Source of the DNA: Bifidobacterium sp. ESL0682
GTDB taxonomy: Bacteria; Actinomycetota; Actinomycetes; Actinomycetales; Bifidobacteriaceae
Reading direction: 5' to 3'
Assembly (NCBI RefSeq): GCF_029392815.1
Contig: NZ_CP113942.1
Coordinates: forward strand, 124,001 to 188,000
Length of the DNA: 64,000 bases
In this document: positions 47,630 to 57,068 of the stretch, piece after piece
How positions within the stretch are numbered: the stretch's first letter is position 1
Layout of the letters: every line of letters starts with the position of its first letter
Program-made: the position numbers and the translations under genes
The notes under the pieces: model-generated
What the model saw: only the letters and a program-made list of their open reading frames with translations
Database searches by the model: none
What the model was told of the DNA's origin: nothing

Positions 47630-47924
47630 GTGTCTACGAACGTGAATGCTGCTTTATTGCACCATTGTGTTGCTGCTGATGTGCTGGCGACTAAAGAATC
47701 AATGGCTGGGGGTCGAACATGAAACAGGGCGTTTGATTCTATGCTGGCGGCGGATTCGGATGTTTCGCTTTGAGGCGAGAGTGAAGCGGGAACGCTTAAC
47801 GTCAGCGCGATAAGCATATGTGGCCGCATGATGATGCTGGGTTCAACTTTGTTGATATTAGGCGATTATTGGCTATTAGTCGTTAAAACCTGATAAAAGT
47901 AATAAAAATCACTAAATATGAAGC

Positions 47925-47975
47925 ATGACGATTATCACAGCCAATGAAGTTGCATACCGAATTCGCGACCGATAG
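47925..47975 (+). CDS. Possible leader peptide before the second efflux pump
   Basis: A 16-codon open frame, MTIITANEVAYRIRDR, lies 209 bases before the pump start and 41 bases before a terminator-like hairpin. No good ribosome binding site precedes it. It could be part of an attenuator, but this rests on position only. Confidence 0.2.
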   Translation: MTIITANEVAYRIRDR

Positions 47976-48016
47976 TCTGCTACGGATAAAGAAATTCAGG
48001 CCGTCGTTAAATTTCT

Positions 48017-48069
48017 GGCCGGTGTTGTGTCAATGGCGATTCGTTCGCGTTACACGGCACCGGCCTTTT
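48017..48069 (+). terminator. Terminator or attenuator before the second efflux pump
   Basis: 8-bp stem GGCCGGTG (48017-48024) with CACCGGCC (48058-48065), followed by TTTTTATG. It lies 64 bases upstream of the ATG at 48134, so it might control entry into that gene. Confidence 0.6.
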
Positions 48070-48133
48070 TATGTCTCGTGTAATGAATGAAACCGTAAGA
48101 GACGGCCACCCGATCAATCCGTAAAGGAGTGCT

Positions 48134-49739
48134 ATGTCAACGACTGCTATAGAAGCAAAAGACGCTGCGCCCGAAACCAAGCGTGCGCGGCAGCAAGGCC
48201 CGTCGAAGCGCGATGTCATGTTCGTCTTCATCGGTCTGATGGTCACCATGCTCATGTCTTCGCTGAGCCAGACCGTTCTCTCCACCGCCATGCCGACCAT
48301 CGTCGGCGACCTCGGTGGCGTCGACCGCATGACCTGGGTCGTCACCGGTTATGCGCTGGCGATGACCGTCATGATGCCGGTCTACGGCCGCATCAGCGAT
48401 ATTTTCGGTCGCAAACCCCTGCTGCTGATCGCCATCGTGCTGTTCATGTCCGGATCCATCGTCGGCGCATTGGCCGGCAACATGAATCTGCTGGTCACTG
48501 CTCGTGTAGTTCAAGGCCTTGGTGGCGGCGGTCTGATGATTCTCTCCCAGTCGGCCATCGCCGACGTGGTGCCCGCCCGTGAACGCGGCAAGTACATGGG
48601 CGTCATGGGCGCCGTCTTTGCCGTTTCCTCCGTCGCCGGCCCGCTGATTGGCGGCTGGCTGACCAGCGGCCCGGGCTGGCGCTGGGCTTTCTGGATGAAC
48701 CTTCCGCTGAGCATCCTGGCGCTCGTGGCCGTGACCGTCTTCTTGCATCTGCCCAAGCCGAGCAAAGAGAATCGTTCCCATATCGATTACTTTGGTATGG
48801 CTCTGATTGCCGCCATCACGGTCATCGTTGTGCTGGTCTGCACGAACGCGAGCAAGCCTCACACCTGGAACTGGGCTGAGGTTATCGTCGCGCTCGCTGT
48901 GCTGATTGCCCTGTTCGTCTTCGTCGAGCTCAAGGTCAAGGAACCGGTCATGCCGATGACCCTGTTCCGCAATTCCAACTTCGACGTCGCCACCATCGGT
49001 GCCCTGCTGATTGGCGTGGCCATGTTCGGCGTGCTGAGCTACTTGCCGACCTACATTCAGATGGCCACCGGCGTCACCGCCACCCAAGCGGGCCTGCTGA
49101 TGGTGCCGATGATGGCCTCCGTGCTCGTCACCTCGATTATCTCGGGCAACCTCGTCTCCAAGACCGGCAAATACAAGATCTATCCGATTCTCGGCACCAC
49201 CATCATGGCTATTGGCCTGGCGCTGACCTCCACGCTGCAGGCCGATTCGCCGGTCTGGATGCTTTGCCTCTACACGATGGTCTTTGGCATCGGACTCGGC
49301 CTGGGCCAGCAGATTCTGACGCTCATCGTCCAGGACGCGTTCCCGACCTCGATCGTGGGCACCGCCACTGCTTCGTTCAACTACTTCAAGCAGGTGGGTG
49401 CCACCATCGGTTCGGCTGTGGTCGGTAGCATCTTCACTTCGCGCCTGACTGGCTTCGTGCATGACAACCTTGCTGGCGTCATGTCGCAGATGGCTTCCAG
49501 CGGTGCGGTTATGGGCAACAAGGGTGCCGCCGCGATGAAGGGTGCCATGCACCTGAGCGCCAGCAGCCTGACCCCGAGCGGCGTCAACGCACTGCCCGGC
49601 ATGCTGCGCACCCCGATCATCGACGCCTACAACAGCGCTCTGCTGCCCATCTTCCTGTGGATGGTGCCGTTCATGATTCGCCGTGATCGTGTTCTTCTTC
49701 GTGCGTCAGAAGGAGCTCTCCACCACGCTCGAGCACTGA
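48134..49739 (+). CDS. MFS drug efflux transporter, DHA2 family, frameshifted at the C-terminus
   Basis: About 535 residues with about 14 membrane segments. Signatures: SLSQTVLSTAMPTIVGDLGG, PVYGRISDIFGRKPLLL (motif A), RVVQGLGGGGLMILSQSAIAD, and VAGPLIGGWLTSGPGWRWAFW (motif C). It belongs with the QacA/EmrB-type exporters and is a paralogue of the pump at 45844. A one-base loss near 49678 changes the end; the correct frame reads AVIVFFFVRQKELSTTLEH, ending at 49739. The ATG at 48134 has AAAGGAG five bases upstream. A hairpin lies in its leader. The specificity is unknown. Confidence 0.88.
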
Positions 49740-49793
49740 GTCTGTTGAGTGGTTCGTGGCGGTTTAACTGCCTATTTTGACTGCCCGAGATTT

Positions 49794-49823
49794 AGCCCTG
49801 CCAAAGTTTTGGCGGGGCTTTCA
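49794..49823 (+). terminator. Terminator of the second efflux pump
   Basis: 9-bp stem AGCCCTGCC / GGCGGGGCT with an 8-base loop and a following TTTC. Confidence 0.75.
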
Positions 49824-50077
49824 TGTTGTTGCGAATCCGTGTCACACCAACTTATGGTTTAGGTGACTATGGCTTAGTGCGACCAGTTTCTTCTATGGCG
49901 CCATTAACTGGCGTTATTTTGGCCGCATGCATTTGATGCCAATGCTTTTCAAAGAACTTTCAGGTTTGTCCGATATTTTTCACAGCGTTATCGGACATTG
50001 CTTTCAGGTATATCGAAAACGACAAAGTAATGTGGTATTCATCACAAATTAATGGCTCATTGAGGAGGCGATTGCTG

Positions 50078-50839
50078 ATGTGGAAAACAGGGCTGTTCGA
50101 TTACCTGCATCGAAATCCGTCAAAGAAAGACGAATGTGCTGATTGTGGCGTTCGGGAATCGACTATACGTTATAAAAGTATGTCTCGTCGGCTGTTGGCC
50201 GCTCTGTCGTGCGTTGGCCTGCTCGCCTCGCTGACGGCGTGCTCCGCGCCGTGGAAGCATAATGCGCAGGGACCATCAGGCTTGAGCGAAACGAAGAAAA
50301 GTGCGAAGCTGGCATCAAGCATGGATGCCTTGTTCGACCAATATTTGGCGAAGAAGAAACTGAGCAGTTATGAGCGTGAGGTGATCTCGCGGTCCAAGCA
50401 GAACGGCAAGGTCAGTGCGGAGGATTACGAGACCGCGCACGCCAAGGAGGTCTCGTGCATGGCCGGTAAGGGCTGGAAAATGCTCGAGAAAAAGCTGCCG
50501 AGCGGGATTTACGCGAACAATGGCACTGATCCGGTTCCGCACGGTGATGCCGAGGTGGATAAGATGATGAAGGCCAGCAAGGATTGCTCGGTGGATTCTG
50601 CAGATATCGAAATACTGTACGAAACTCAGCAGACCAATCCGGATTTGCTCTCTGACACGTATGAAGCCGCCGTCACCTGCCTGCAAAGAAGCAAGGTCGT
50701 CGATAAGAGCTATACCGCCAAAAAGCTCAAGGATGCGTTGGAAGGCGGCGGCGAGCTGAGGAAGAAGCTTCCTTTTGATGCGTCCACGGATGCCGCGCAG
50801 AACTGCTTGGTCGGTAACGGTATGGGCATAGATATATGA
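50078..50839 (+). CDS. Putative lipoprotein of unknown function
   Basis: Starts at ATG 50078, with GAGGAGG nine bases upstream, or at ATG 50180. From the latter the sequence is a textbook lipoprotein signal: MSRRLLAALSCVGLLASLTAC with the lipobox LTAC. The mature part (about 200 residues) has four Cys in SCMAGK, KDCSVD, VTCLQR and QNCLVG, which may pair outside the cell. It shows no known domain. It is the first gene of a set with an adaptor and an ABC exporter, with only 31 bases to the next gene. Confidence 0.75.
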   Translation: MWKTGLFDYLHRNPSKKDECADCGVRESTIRYKSMSRRLLAALSCVGLLASLTACSAPWKHNAQGPSGLSETKKSAKLASSMDALFDQYLAKKKLSSYEREVISRSKQNGKVSAEDYETAHAKEVSCMAGKGWKMLEKKLPSGIYANNGTDPVPHGDAEVDKMMKASKDCSVDSADIEILYETQQTNPDLLSDTYEAAVTCLQRSKVVDKSYTAKKLKDALEGGGELRKKLPFDASTDAAQNCLVGNGMGIDI

Positions 50840-50870
50840 GTGATGCGGAATTGAATATCAAGGAGCATTG

Positions 50871-52085
50871 ATGATGGAACAATCGAAAAAGCACACATCC
50901 TTGCGTAAGATGGCGATTCCTCTGGCGATTACGGGACTGGCGGCGCTGGCCGTCGGCGTAATCGTCGGCTCGCTGCTCGTTCCCACCCCTACGCCGCAAG
51001 GCCTTGACGTTGCCGCCGCGCCGGATATGGTCAAAGCCACGCGGCAGACGTATGAAGACAAGATCACGGTGCCCGGGGTAACGTTTGAGACCAGTCCTGT
51101 GCGTTCGATCACCACGAAAACCTCAGGAACGGTCAGTGAATCATCGTGCAAGCCCGGTCAAGCGGTTCATTCCGGCGATAAACTGATGTCGGTCGACGGC
51201 GGGCCGATTATCGCGTTGCATACCGATACGCCGCTGTATAGATTGGTTTCGTTGGGCGTCTCCGGTACGGATATCGCCGCGTTGCAGCGTGAGCTTTCGT
51301 CGTTGGGCTATCCGGCGGACGGCAATGGCGTCTACGGTAAATCGACCGCCAATGGCGTCTCCCAGCTGCTCAAACATGCCGGAATCTCCAATGCCGGCGG
51401 ATCGATCGGGCCCAAGAATGTGGTGTGGATTCCCGAATCCACGGTCGTTCCCATGCAATGTTCCGCGGATTTGAACACGGTGCTTTCGCCAGATGCCGAA
51501 GTCATGAAGGTCGGAGGCCAGCTGGCCGCCGTCACTTTCCAGACCCCGACCGGGCTGCGGGCAGGGCGGCGTACGTTCTCGTTGTTTGGCGTCACGATAG
51601 GACTTGACAAGGTGAATGGACGTATTACAGACGCAGCGTTCCTCAGCAAGATTTCCGCCAGCCAAGAGTATCAGGACAGTTTGGCTGACAAAAGCAAGAA
51701 GCCGAACGGTTTGCTTGCTCTAGAAAAACCCATCGAAACCATGAAGGTGCCGCCGTCGGCCATTGTCGGGCAGAACGGCGAAACCGCTTGCGTCTCGCCC
51801 GATGGCAAGAAAGCCATACCGGTCAATGTCATTGGTTCTGCGCTGGGAGCCACGCTGGTCCAACCTTCCGATGGCAAGACGCCGATTGGCAAGGTCATGG
51901 TCGGTCATCGCCTTGATGGTGTAAAATGCACTGCCGGCAAAGCGGATAAAGGTACGGATTCTGGCAGCAGCGGCAATGGTGTCGATAAGCAGGGCGATAT
52001 GAGCGATTTGAAGGACGGCTCCGCTTCGGCCAACTTGCAAGACGGGAAAACCGACGTGCAAGGCAGCCAAAAGGACACGGAATAA
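50871..52085 (+). CDS. Membrane-anchored adaptor with peptidoglycan-binding domain
   Basis: About 404 residues. A membrane segment (MAIPLAITGLAALAVGVIVG) is followed by an extracellular part. Residues about 85-125 resemble the lipoyl/barrel start of membrane-fusion proteins (TTKTSGTVSESSCKPGQAVHSGDKL). SGTDIAALQRELSSLGYPADGNGVYGKSTANGV is a peptidoglycan-binding (PG_binding_1) unit. The C-terminus is Gly/Ser/Asp-rich. AAGGAG is five bases before ATG 50871; ATG 50874 is equally possible. The stop overlaps the ATPase start (TAATG). Probably the envelope-spanning partner of the ABC exporter next to it. Confidence 0.8.
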   Translation: MMEQSKKHTSLRKMAIPLAITGLAALAVGVIVGSLLVPTPTPQGLDVAAAPDMVKATRQTYEDKITVPGVTFETSPVRSITTKTSGTVSESSCKPGQAVHSGDKLMSVDGGPIIALHTDTPLYRLVSLGVSGTDIAALQRELSSLGYPADGNGVYGKSTANGVSQLLKHAGISNAGGSIGPKNVVWIPESTVVPMQCSADLNTVLSPDAEVMKVGGQLAAVTFQTPTGLRAGRRTFSLFGVTIGLDKVNGRITDAAFLSKISASQEYQDSLADKSKKPNGLLALEKPIETMKVPPSAIVGQNGETACVSPDGKKAIPVNVIGSALGATLVQPSDGKTPIGKVMVGHRLDGVKCTAGKADKGTDSGSSGNGVDKQGDMSDLKDGSASANLQDGKTDVQGSQKDTE

Positions 52086-52863
52086 TGGCCGGGGATTCCG
52101 TGTGGTCATTCTCTGATGATTCCGTGGCTGCAAATGATACTGAGAGTGTTCGTGGTACTGCGGATGTGACTGGCGGAGTTGATGGACTTACGGATTTTTC
52201 TTCGGATACCGACGCTACCAATGATGCGGGTGAACCTGCCGTTGTCGGGGAGCATTTGGGACATCGCTTCGGCGATGGGCCTTGGCTGTTCAGAGACCTT
52301 GATTTCACACTGAGACCAGGGAGGCCATTGGGTTATGCGGCCCCTCCGGTTCAGGGAAATCCACGCTGCTTTCAATCGTCGCGGGATTTGCTAAACCGGC
52401 CGAGGGGCAGGTCGAGCGCCGCAATATCAGCAGCGTTCGGTGGGTGTTCCAGAACCCGCATGGCATGCCTCGCCGAACCGCGCTTGATCACGTCGTCCAA
52501 CCGCTGCTCGGGCGAGGTTACGAACGCGAGCAGGCCGTCGATGAAGCGATGGGCATCATGACTACGTTCCATCTGGCAGACTTGGCCGACCGCCAATTCC
52601 GCGAACTCTCCGGCGGCGAGGCCCAACGCCTTATGCTCGCCCGCGCTGTTGCCAGCAAACCCGGGCTGCTGTTGGTCGACGAACCTACCGCCCAACTCGA
52701 CCAGCGCACCGCAAGCGACGTCGACGCGACGCTGACCGGCTTGGCGACCGGCGACACCATCGTCGTCATCGCCACCCACGACCCCAACACCCGCGCGGCC
52801 TGTAGCAGGGTCATCGACCTCGCGTGGCATGGGAACCACGAAGAGCGTAAGGAGCAGGCATGA
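52085..52863 (+). CDS. ABC transporter ATP-binding protein, frameshifted
   Basis: About 259 residues. A long acidic N-terminal extension (about 60 residues) precedes the ATPase. Motifs in order: Walker A GPSGSGKST, Q-loop WVFQNPHG, signature LSGGEAQRLMLA, Walker B LLLVDEPTAQLD, H-loop IATHDPN. A one-base loss near 52320 separates the leader from Walker A. The start overlaps the adaptor stop (TAATG) and the stop overlaps the permease start (ATGA), so the set is translationally coupled. It powers the export of an unknown substrate. Confidence 0.87.
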
Positions 52864-53980
52864 AACGTTCCAGCATTTTCTCGGAGGCGTGGCGTGATAT
52901 CACTTCCGGAACTTCGCGCACGATCAGCTGCCTTGCGATTCTGGCCGTGCTCGCCATCATGGTGACTATGTTCGACCTCAATACCGTGGTCGGTCTGCAG
53001 CATCAGGCCCAGCAATGGGTTTCAACTGGCTCATCAATTCACATCCTCGCGCAGGAACAGGAAATCAACCCGGTTTCCTGTGGCGCGCTCACTGAGGCGT
53101 CGGGCAAAGGCGAGAACGAGAAACGTATCCATCCCATCCAGTCGGCCGGTGCTCTGCGCGAAGACAATGATGTCATCTCTCGATGCCATGCCGAGTGTGC
53201 ATCTTGATCAATGGGACGTAACGCCGTCGATGGCGGATGTGCTCGGTGTCAGATTCTCGAAAAACGATTCGGCCTCGTCTGGCGTGTGGATATCCGACCA
53301 GCTGGCTAATACGCTCAAAGTCCGCCAAGGCGACAGCCTGCCCAGCAACCAAGGTGTCATGCATATCGCCGGCATATTCCCGTGGCCTGAAGACGGCCGT
53401 GACCAGCGCATCGCCTACTCTGTCATCACTCCTACTTCCACAAGCTGGGACGAGCCGTGGGACGAGTGCTGGGCGAGCGTCAACCCCAGCAATCCCAGTG
53501 CCAAGGACCTGATTAACACCGCGTGGTTCGCCTATCCCGGCGGCATACCCAGCTCACAGATTCGTCAGGCCAACGTCTCGCTGGGCACTTCCGCCGATCT
53601 CAATGCGCAATACAACGCGCGGTCAAGCCGCTTCATGCTGGCTCTCACCCCGTTGCTGGCGTTCATCATCGCGCTTCGCCATACGCGTGCGCAAGGTTGA
53701 AATTGCCGACGACCTGCACATGGGTCTGCCTCGCCGTGGGCTCCATGCCATCTTCGCCCTCGAAACCCTTGCGTGGAGTGTGCCCGCGGTGCTGCTATGC
53801 GTCGCCGCGTCCATGTTCACCGCAACCGCCATGTCCGGCCGAGCCAACGCCGTCACCTTCACGCTCGTCCAGCTCCCGCCGCTGATTGCCGCCCTTCTGA
53901 CCGCTCAATTGGGCACCGCCGTCGGCCTGACCTCCATCCGCAGCACCCAGCTTTTCGCCTTCTTCAAGAACCGGCGATAG
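52860..53980 (+). CDS. ABC transporter permease, frameshifted
   Basis: About 375 residues: a first membrane segment (RTISCLAILAVLAIMVTMFDL), a large extracellular domain, then three or more C-terminal segments (FMLALTPLLAFIIAL, LAWSVPAVLLCVAASMF, LPPLIAALLTAQLGT). This layout matches the FtsX/MacB-type exporter permeases. Frame breaks lie near 53175 and near 53680. After correction the extracellular part reads LDQWDVTPSMADVLGVRFS and WISDQLANTLKVRQGDSL. It starts at the ATGA overlap with the ATPase. Last gene of the cassette. Confidence 0.78.
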
Positions 53981-54015
53981 ATGATGGCGTCACTCGCCAT
54001 TTTGAGATTGTAGAT

Positions 54016-54107
54016 TTATGTAAATTGTCTATTAGAAGTTATGCAAGTTGTCGGTTTCGCTTTATGTAAATTGACGGTTTGAGATTATGCAATCTGTTAA
54101 TTGATGA
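54016..54107 (+). repeat. Four tandem 23-bp repeats
   Basis: Units begin TTATG at 54016, 54039, 54062 and 54085, an exact 23-base step. The conserved part is TTATGYAARTTG followed by TC or AC and GGTTT. They lie between the ABC permease and the XRE regulator gene. The last unit is more diverged. Confidence 0.75.
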
Positions 54108-54359
54108 TGGTCCGTTGTAAGAACGATGTCTCGAAATCGTTGGAATTCCGCCATGTCGAAGACTTTTGACAGGCGATTTACGTGTTCTGACTTGGAGTGT
54201 CCGAACGTGTTGGGTTACGTTGAGATTGCCGAAATGGTTCCTGCGGTTTGAGCAAGGGTATTCATTCGCAATTGCGGGAGCAAGGATGATTTGAAGTACT
54301 CTTGATTGAGCGCATGGCAGCGGAACGGTTGCAGAGTGGTAAGAAGGAAAGGCACAACG

Positions 54360-54958
54360 ATGGCGGTCGAGATGCAGTTGGGTGGTCAGATTCGTGACCA
54401 TCGTGAGGCGATGGGCTTGTCGCAGGATGACCTTGCGGGCAAGATTTTCGTCTCTCGTCAGACGGTTTCGAATTGGGAAACCGGTCGCACCTATCCCGAT
54501 GTACAGAATCTCCTGCTGTTGGGCAATCTTTTCGGCATCACACTGGACGAATTGGTCAAAGGAGATGTGGAAACCATGAACAAGGAAATCAAACGCAACG
54601 GTATGCGTATACTGTTACTGCTTATTACTGCGTGCGTATTTATCGCGGCAGGACTTGTGATGGTGGTGTTGATGTTGTTGTAAAAGGCCAAGGGCCTGCC
54701 CAAGCATGGCGATGGTTCGCGCCCATTGGCATGGTGCTCTGTTTATGCGGTCTTATCGCGGCCGGCTGGTGCTACAAATTGCAGCGTGACATCGATGTGC
54801 TGACGTATAAGGAGTTGCGCCAATATCTGACGGGGAATGAGGTTGATCGTTCGTCGCGTAAGGGCAAGCCGCTAAGTACCAAGCAGCTTGTTGTCATTAC
54901 GATTATTTGCGCTTTCGCCGGAGCTGTGATGGGACTGTTGGCGTATATGTTTCTGTGA
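54360..54958 (+). CDS. Membrane-bound XRE-family regulator, frameshifted
   Basis: About 198 residues when joined. Residues about 6-65 are an XRE helix-turn-helix (GGQIRDHREAMGLSQDDLAGKIFVSRQTVSNWETGRTYPDVQ). Three membrane segments follow (MRILLLLITACVFIAAGLVMVV; APIGMVLCLCGLIAAGW; VITIICAFAGAVMGLLAYMF). One frame break near 54680 hides the second and third segments. Similar small membrane-tethered HTH proteins occur near transporter genes in Gram-positive bacteria. The ATG at 54360 follows AAGGAAAGG. The tandem 23-bp repeats upstream could be its target. Confidence 0.78.
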
Positions 54959-55277
54959 TTACGCGCTCGCGCTAGCCCATGGTCGTCAAAGATACCGTAC
55001 GTATTTCTACCTATTTCCCCTTTGAGGACCGAGGTTAGTGCGAGCCGGTGTCGGCAAGCTGCGTACTTTTTCAATGAATTGACCCCGGAGTTTCATGATG
55101 TTTCGCATGAGTGGCTTTCACGGGGCCTTGCACTGGTAAGTATAAGTGACATGCCTGAGAACCGCAATAGATTTCAAGCTCTCACTTGACAAGAAGTTGG
55201 ATGAGATAGCTTGACGGTGTTGCTGTCCTGCGATTCCTGGGGCTTGTGGGGATAATTTCGGACAGTAATCCGAATTA
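54959..55277. other. Intergenic region after the XRE regulator
   Basis: Convergent gap of about 320 bases with no gene seen. No clear terminator hairpin was found. Confidence 0.4.
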
Positions 55278-56252
55278 TCATTTGGAAAAGTCGGTGGCGA
55301 TGACAATCTTGCCTTGCACGTGCTGGGTGAGGGCGTATTCGAATGCTTGCTTGGCTTCAGTGACGGGCCAGACATGGTCGACGTGAGGTGCCAGTTTCCC
55401 TGCGTCGGCGAGTTTGGTAGCCGCTTGCAGGTAGTCCTTCTGCGGGGCCATCGGCTGGGAGTAGGTGGCGATGTGCTTGTTGAATGGCGCTCGCAACAAG
55501 GCCTTGGTATAGTGCTGGCCGATGGGGATGAGGGTTCCGTCGGACTTGAGCATTCCCAACAGGTCTTTGACGTCTGCTGAACCGTTGACGGCGATGATGA
55601 CGTCGAAACGAGTGTTGATTTTCCTGAAGTCCTGTATTTTGTAATCAATGACTTGTGTGCAGCCCATTTCCTCGGCCAGCTCGACGTTTCTGGTGCTGCA
55701 CACGCCTGTGACTTCCGCGCCCATCGCCTTGGCGATTTGAACGACATACTGCCCGACGCCGCCGGATGCGCCGTAAACCAAGACCTTGTCGCCGCTTTTC
55801 ACCCTTGCCTTGCGTAGTGCGCCGAGCGCTGTCTGGAACATAAGCGTGGCGGCTGCGGCTTGCGCGAATGACAGGCCTGCCGGTTTAAGTGCCACATTGT
55901 CTTTGTCGAGCACGGTGTATTCCGCAAGCCCGCCTGATGGCAGAGCTCCTGGCGTTACGCCGAACACGGGGTCGCCGACTTTGAGCCTCGTGACGTTTTT
56001 GCCTACACGTTTGACGATCCCCGCAACTTCGCCGCCTAAAGGGTGACCTATGATTCTTGTCATTCTGTCGGTAAGTTTGCCGGACAGGCTTGGCTTGCCG
56101 TTTTTATTGGAGAAATGAGTAAAGTCGAGAACGTTCAGTACACATGCTTTGACTTTGATAAGTACTTGATCGTCGTTTGATGCAGGTGTAGATACTTCTT
56201 GAATCTTCAGCCCATCCAAATCGCCTGGCTTCGTATAGATAATGGCCTTCAT
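55278..56252 (-). CDS. NADP-dependent oxidoreductase, zinc-less MDR family
   Basis: 324 residues of the quinone-oxidoreductase branch of the medium-chain dehydrogenases. MKAIIYTKPGDLDGLKIQEV begins the GroES-like domain; GHPLGGEVAGIVKRVGKNVTRLKVGDPVFG is the family signature; and VLVYGASGGVGQYVVQIAKAMGAEVTG is the AxGGVG nucleotide site. No zinc-ligand pattern is seen. It probably reduces quinones or enals, or detoxifies a reactive compound. It is divergent from a MarR gene, with two palindromes shared between them. The start is ATG 56252. Confidence 0.9.
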   Translation of the reverse strand: MKAIIYTKPGDLDGLKIQEVSTPASNDDQVLIKVKACVLNVLDFTHFSNKNGKPSLSGKLTDRMTRIIGHPLGGEVAGIVKRVGKNVTRLKVGDPVFGVTPGALPSGGLAEYTVLDKDNVALKPAGLSFAQAAAATLMFQTALGALRKARVKSGDKVLVYGASGGVGQYVVQIAKAMGAEVTGVCSTRNVELAEEMGCTQVIDYKIQDFRKINTRFDVIIAVNGSADVKDLLGMLKSDGTLIPIGQHYTKALLRAPFNKHIATYSQPMAPQKDYLQAATKLADAGKLAPHVDHVWPVTEAKQAFEYALTQHVQGKIVIATDFSK

Positions 56253-56267
56253 CCCGTATCCTCCAGC

Positions 56268-56321
56268 TTGAGTTCCTATTCGAACTCAACTACTGTAGCA
56301 CGAATTCTAATTGGAATTCAA
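56268..56321. promoter_or_regulatory. Twin MarR-type operators in the divergent promoter
   Basis: Site 1 at 56268-56289 has perfect 8-bp arms (TTGAGTTC / GAACTCAA) around a 6-base centre. Site 2 at 56300-56321 has GAATTC / GAATTC arms with the same 6-base centre spacing and partial outer bases. The centres are 32 bp apart, about three helical turns. The -35 of marR (TTGAGT, 17 bases, TACTGT) lies in site 1; for the oxidoreductase a -35 TTGAAT with an 18-base spacer to TACAGT starts in site 2. Confidence 0.72.
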
Positions 56322-56333
56322 CAGAAGGGTAGA

Positions 56334-56795
56334 ATGGCTGCCATGACTACTGTGCGACCGACTCCGGAAGAAACTGACGGCTACGCTGCTCTTATGCGCT
56401 GTGCCAAGCTTCTCGGCCAGGCGTCCGAGCGCCAGGCCGCCACCGATGGAGGGCTCACCGCCATCCAGCTTGAGATTCTGTATGTGCTCTCTCAATCGGA
56501 AAGCGGCCTGCGGATGTACGATCTCGCCGCTCGCCTCAATCATTCGCGCAACGGCATGACCTATCAGATTGATCAGCTGGAGAAGATGGGGCTTGCGAAG
56601 CGCGATCATGCTGAAGGCAACCAGCGAGCCATCCTCGCCTGCATCACCGAGAAAGGGCGTGCAGTGTGCCAGGAAGCTGTTCAAAGCCATGTTGCCTTTA
56701 TCGACAAGGTGTTTACCGAGCCCGTTGGCGATGACATGAAGACGCTTACCGTCGCTCTCAACCGGGTTGTTGCCGAGCTGGAACGAAATCGCTGA
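56334..56795 (+). CDS. MarR-family transcriptional regulator
   Basis: 153 residues. The winged helix reads IQLEILYVLSQSESGLRMYDLAARLNHSRNGMTYQIDQLEKMGL followed by KRDHAEGNQRAILACITEKGRAV, which is the wing. Regulators of this kind respond to phenolic, oxidant or electrophile signals. The divergent oxidoreductase and the twin operators between them make it a likely autorepressor of the pair. ATG 56334 has AAGGG upstream; ATG 56343 is an alternative. Confidence 0.9.
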   Translation: MAAMTTVRPTPEETDGYAALMRCAKLLGQASERQAATDGGLTAIQLEILYVLSQSESGLRMYDLAARLNHSRNGMTYQIDQLEKMGLAKRDHAEGNQRAILACITEKGRAVCQEAVQSHVAFIDKVFTEPVGDDMKTLTVALNRVVAELERNR

Positions 56796-56991
56796 TTGCT
56801 GATTCCGCTTGCGTGCGGATTGCCTGTGTTGTCGGTGTGGGTTTGTGGGGGGCGAGAATGCCGGCTTCACCTTGGTGCAAATGGTCCAAGCGATTTTAAA
56901 AATAAAGTTTTAGATATATTGTTCTGTGACAGTATTGATAGATTGTTGGAATTCCAACCTTTCTAAGGTGTTGCATCTGCTTTTTCAAAAA

Positions 56992-57012
56992 CTTGAGCCA
57001 AAAAGACTCAAG
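56992..57012 (+). promoter_or_regulatory. HAIR element 1 (HspR operator)
   Basis: CTTGAGC, 7 bases, ACTCAAG. It matches the HspR consensus CTTGAGT-N7-ACTCAAG at 13 of 14 positions, about 50 bases upstream of the promoter -35. Confidence 0.85.
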
Positions 57013-57038
57013 TTTTTTCTGAATTTCGGGAATATAAT

Positions 57039-57068
57039 TTGACAATACAAAGTTGAGTGAAGTAGGCT
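57039..57068 (+). promoter_or_regulatory. dnaK promoter
   Basis: TTGACA (57039-57044), 18 bases, TAGGCT (57063-57068). The -10 lies within the second HAIR element, so HspR binding would block RNA polymerase. Confidence 0.65.

Noticed and set aside
45838..47829. 663-codon open frame on the minus strand across the first efflux pump
   Set aside because: It is the complement of a real DHA2 gene with biased third positions, with His/Asp/Arg-rich nonsense composition.
48137..49552. 471-codon minus-strand frame opposite the second efflux pump
   Set aside because: It has His/Asp/Gly-rich composition typical of a shadow, with no domain, and the + strand gene has clear motifs.
54016..54107. CRISPR-like array
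   Set aside because: The 23-base units are contiguous with no spacers, and no cas gene is near.
56267..56290. Possible HAIR (HspR) element in the MarR operator
   Set aside because: The arms look like CTTGAGT and ACTCAAC, but they are ten bases apart instead of seven and another matching site lies 32 bp away, so the MarR reading fits better.
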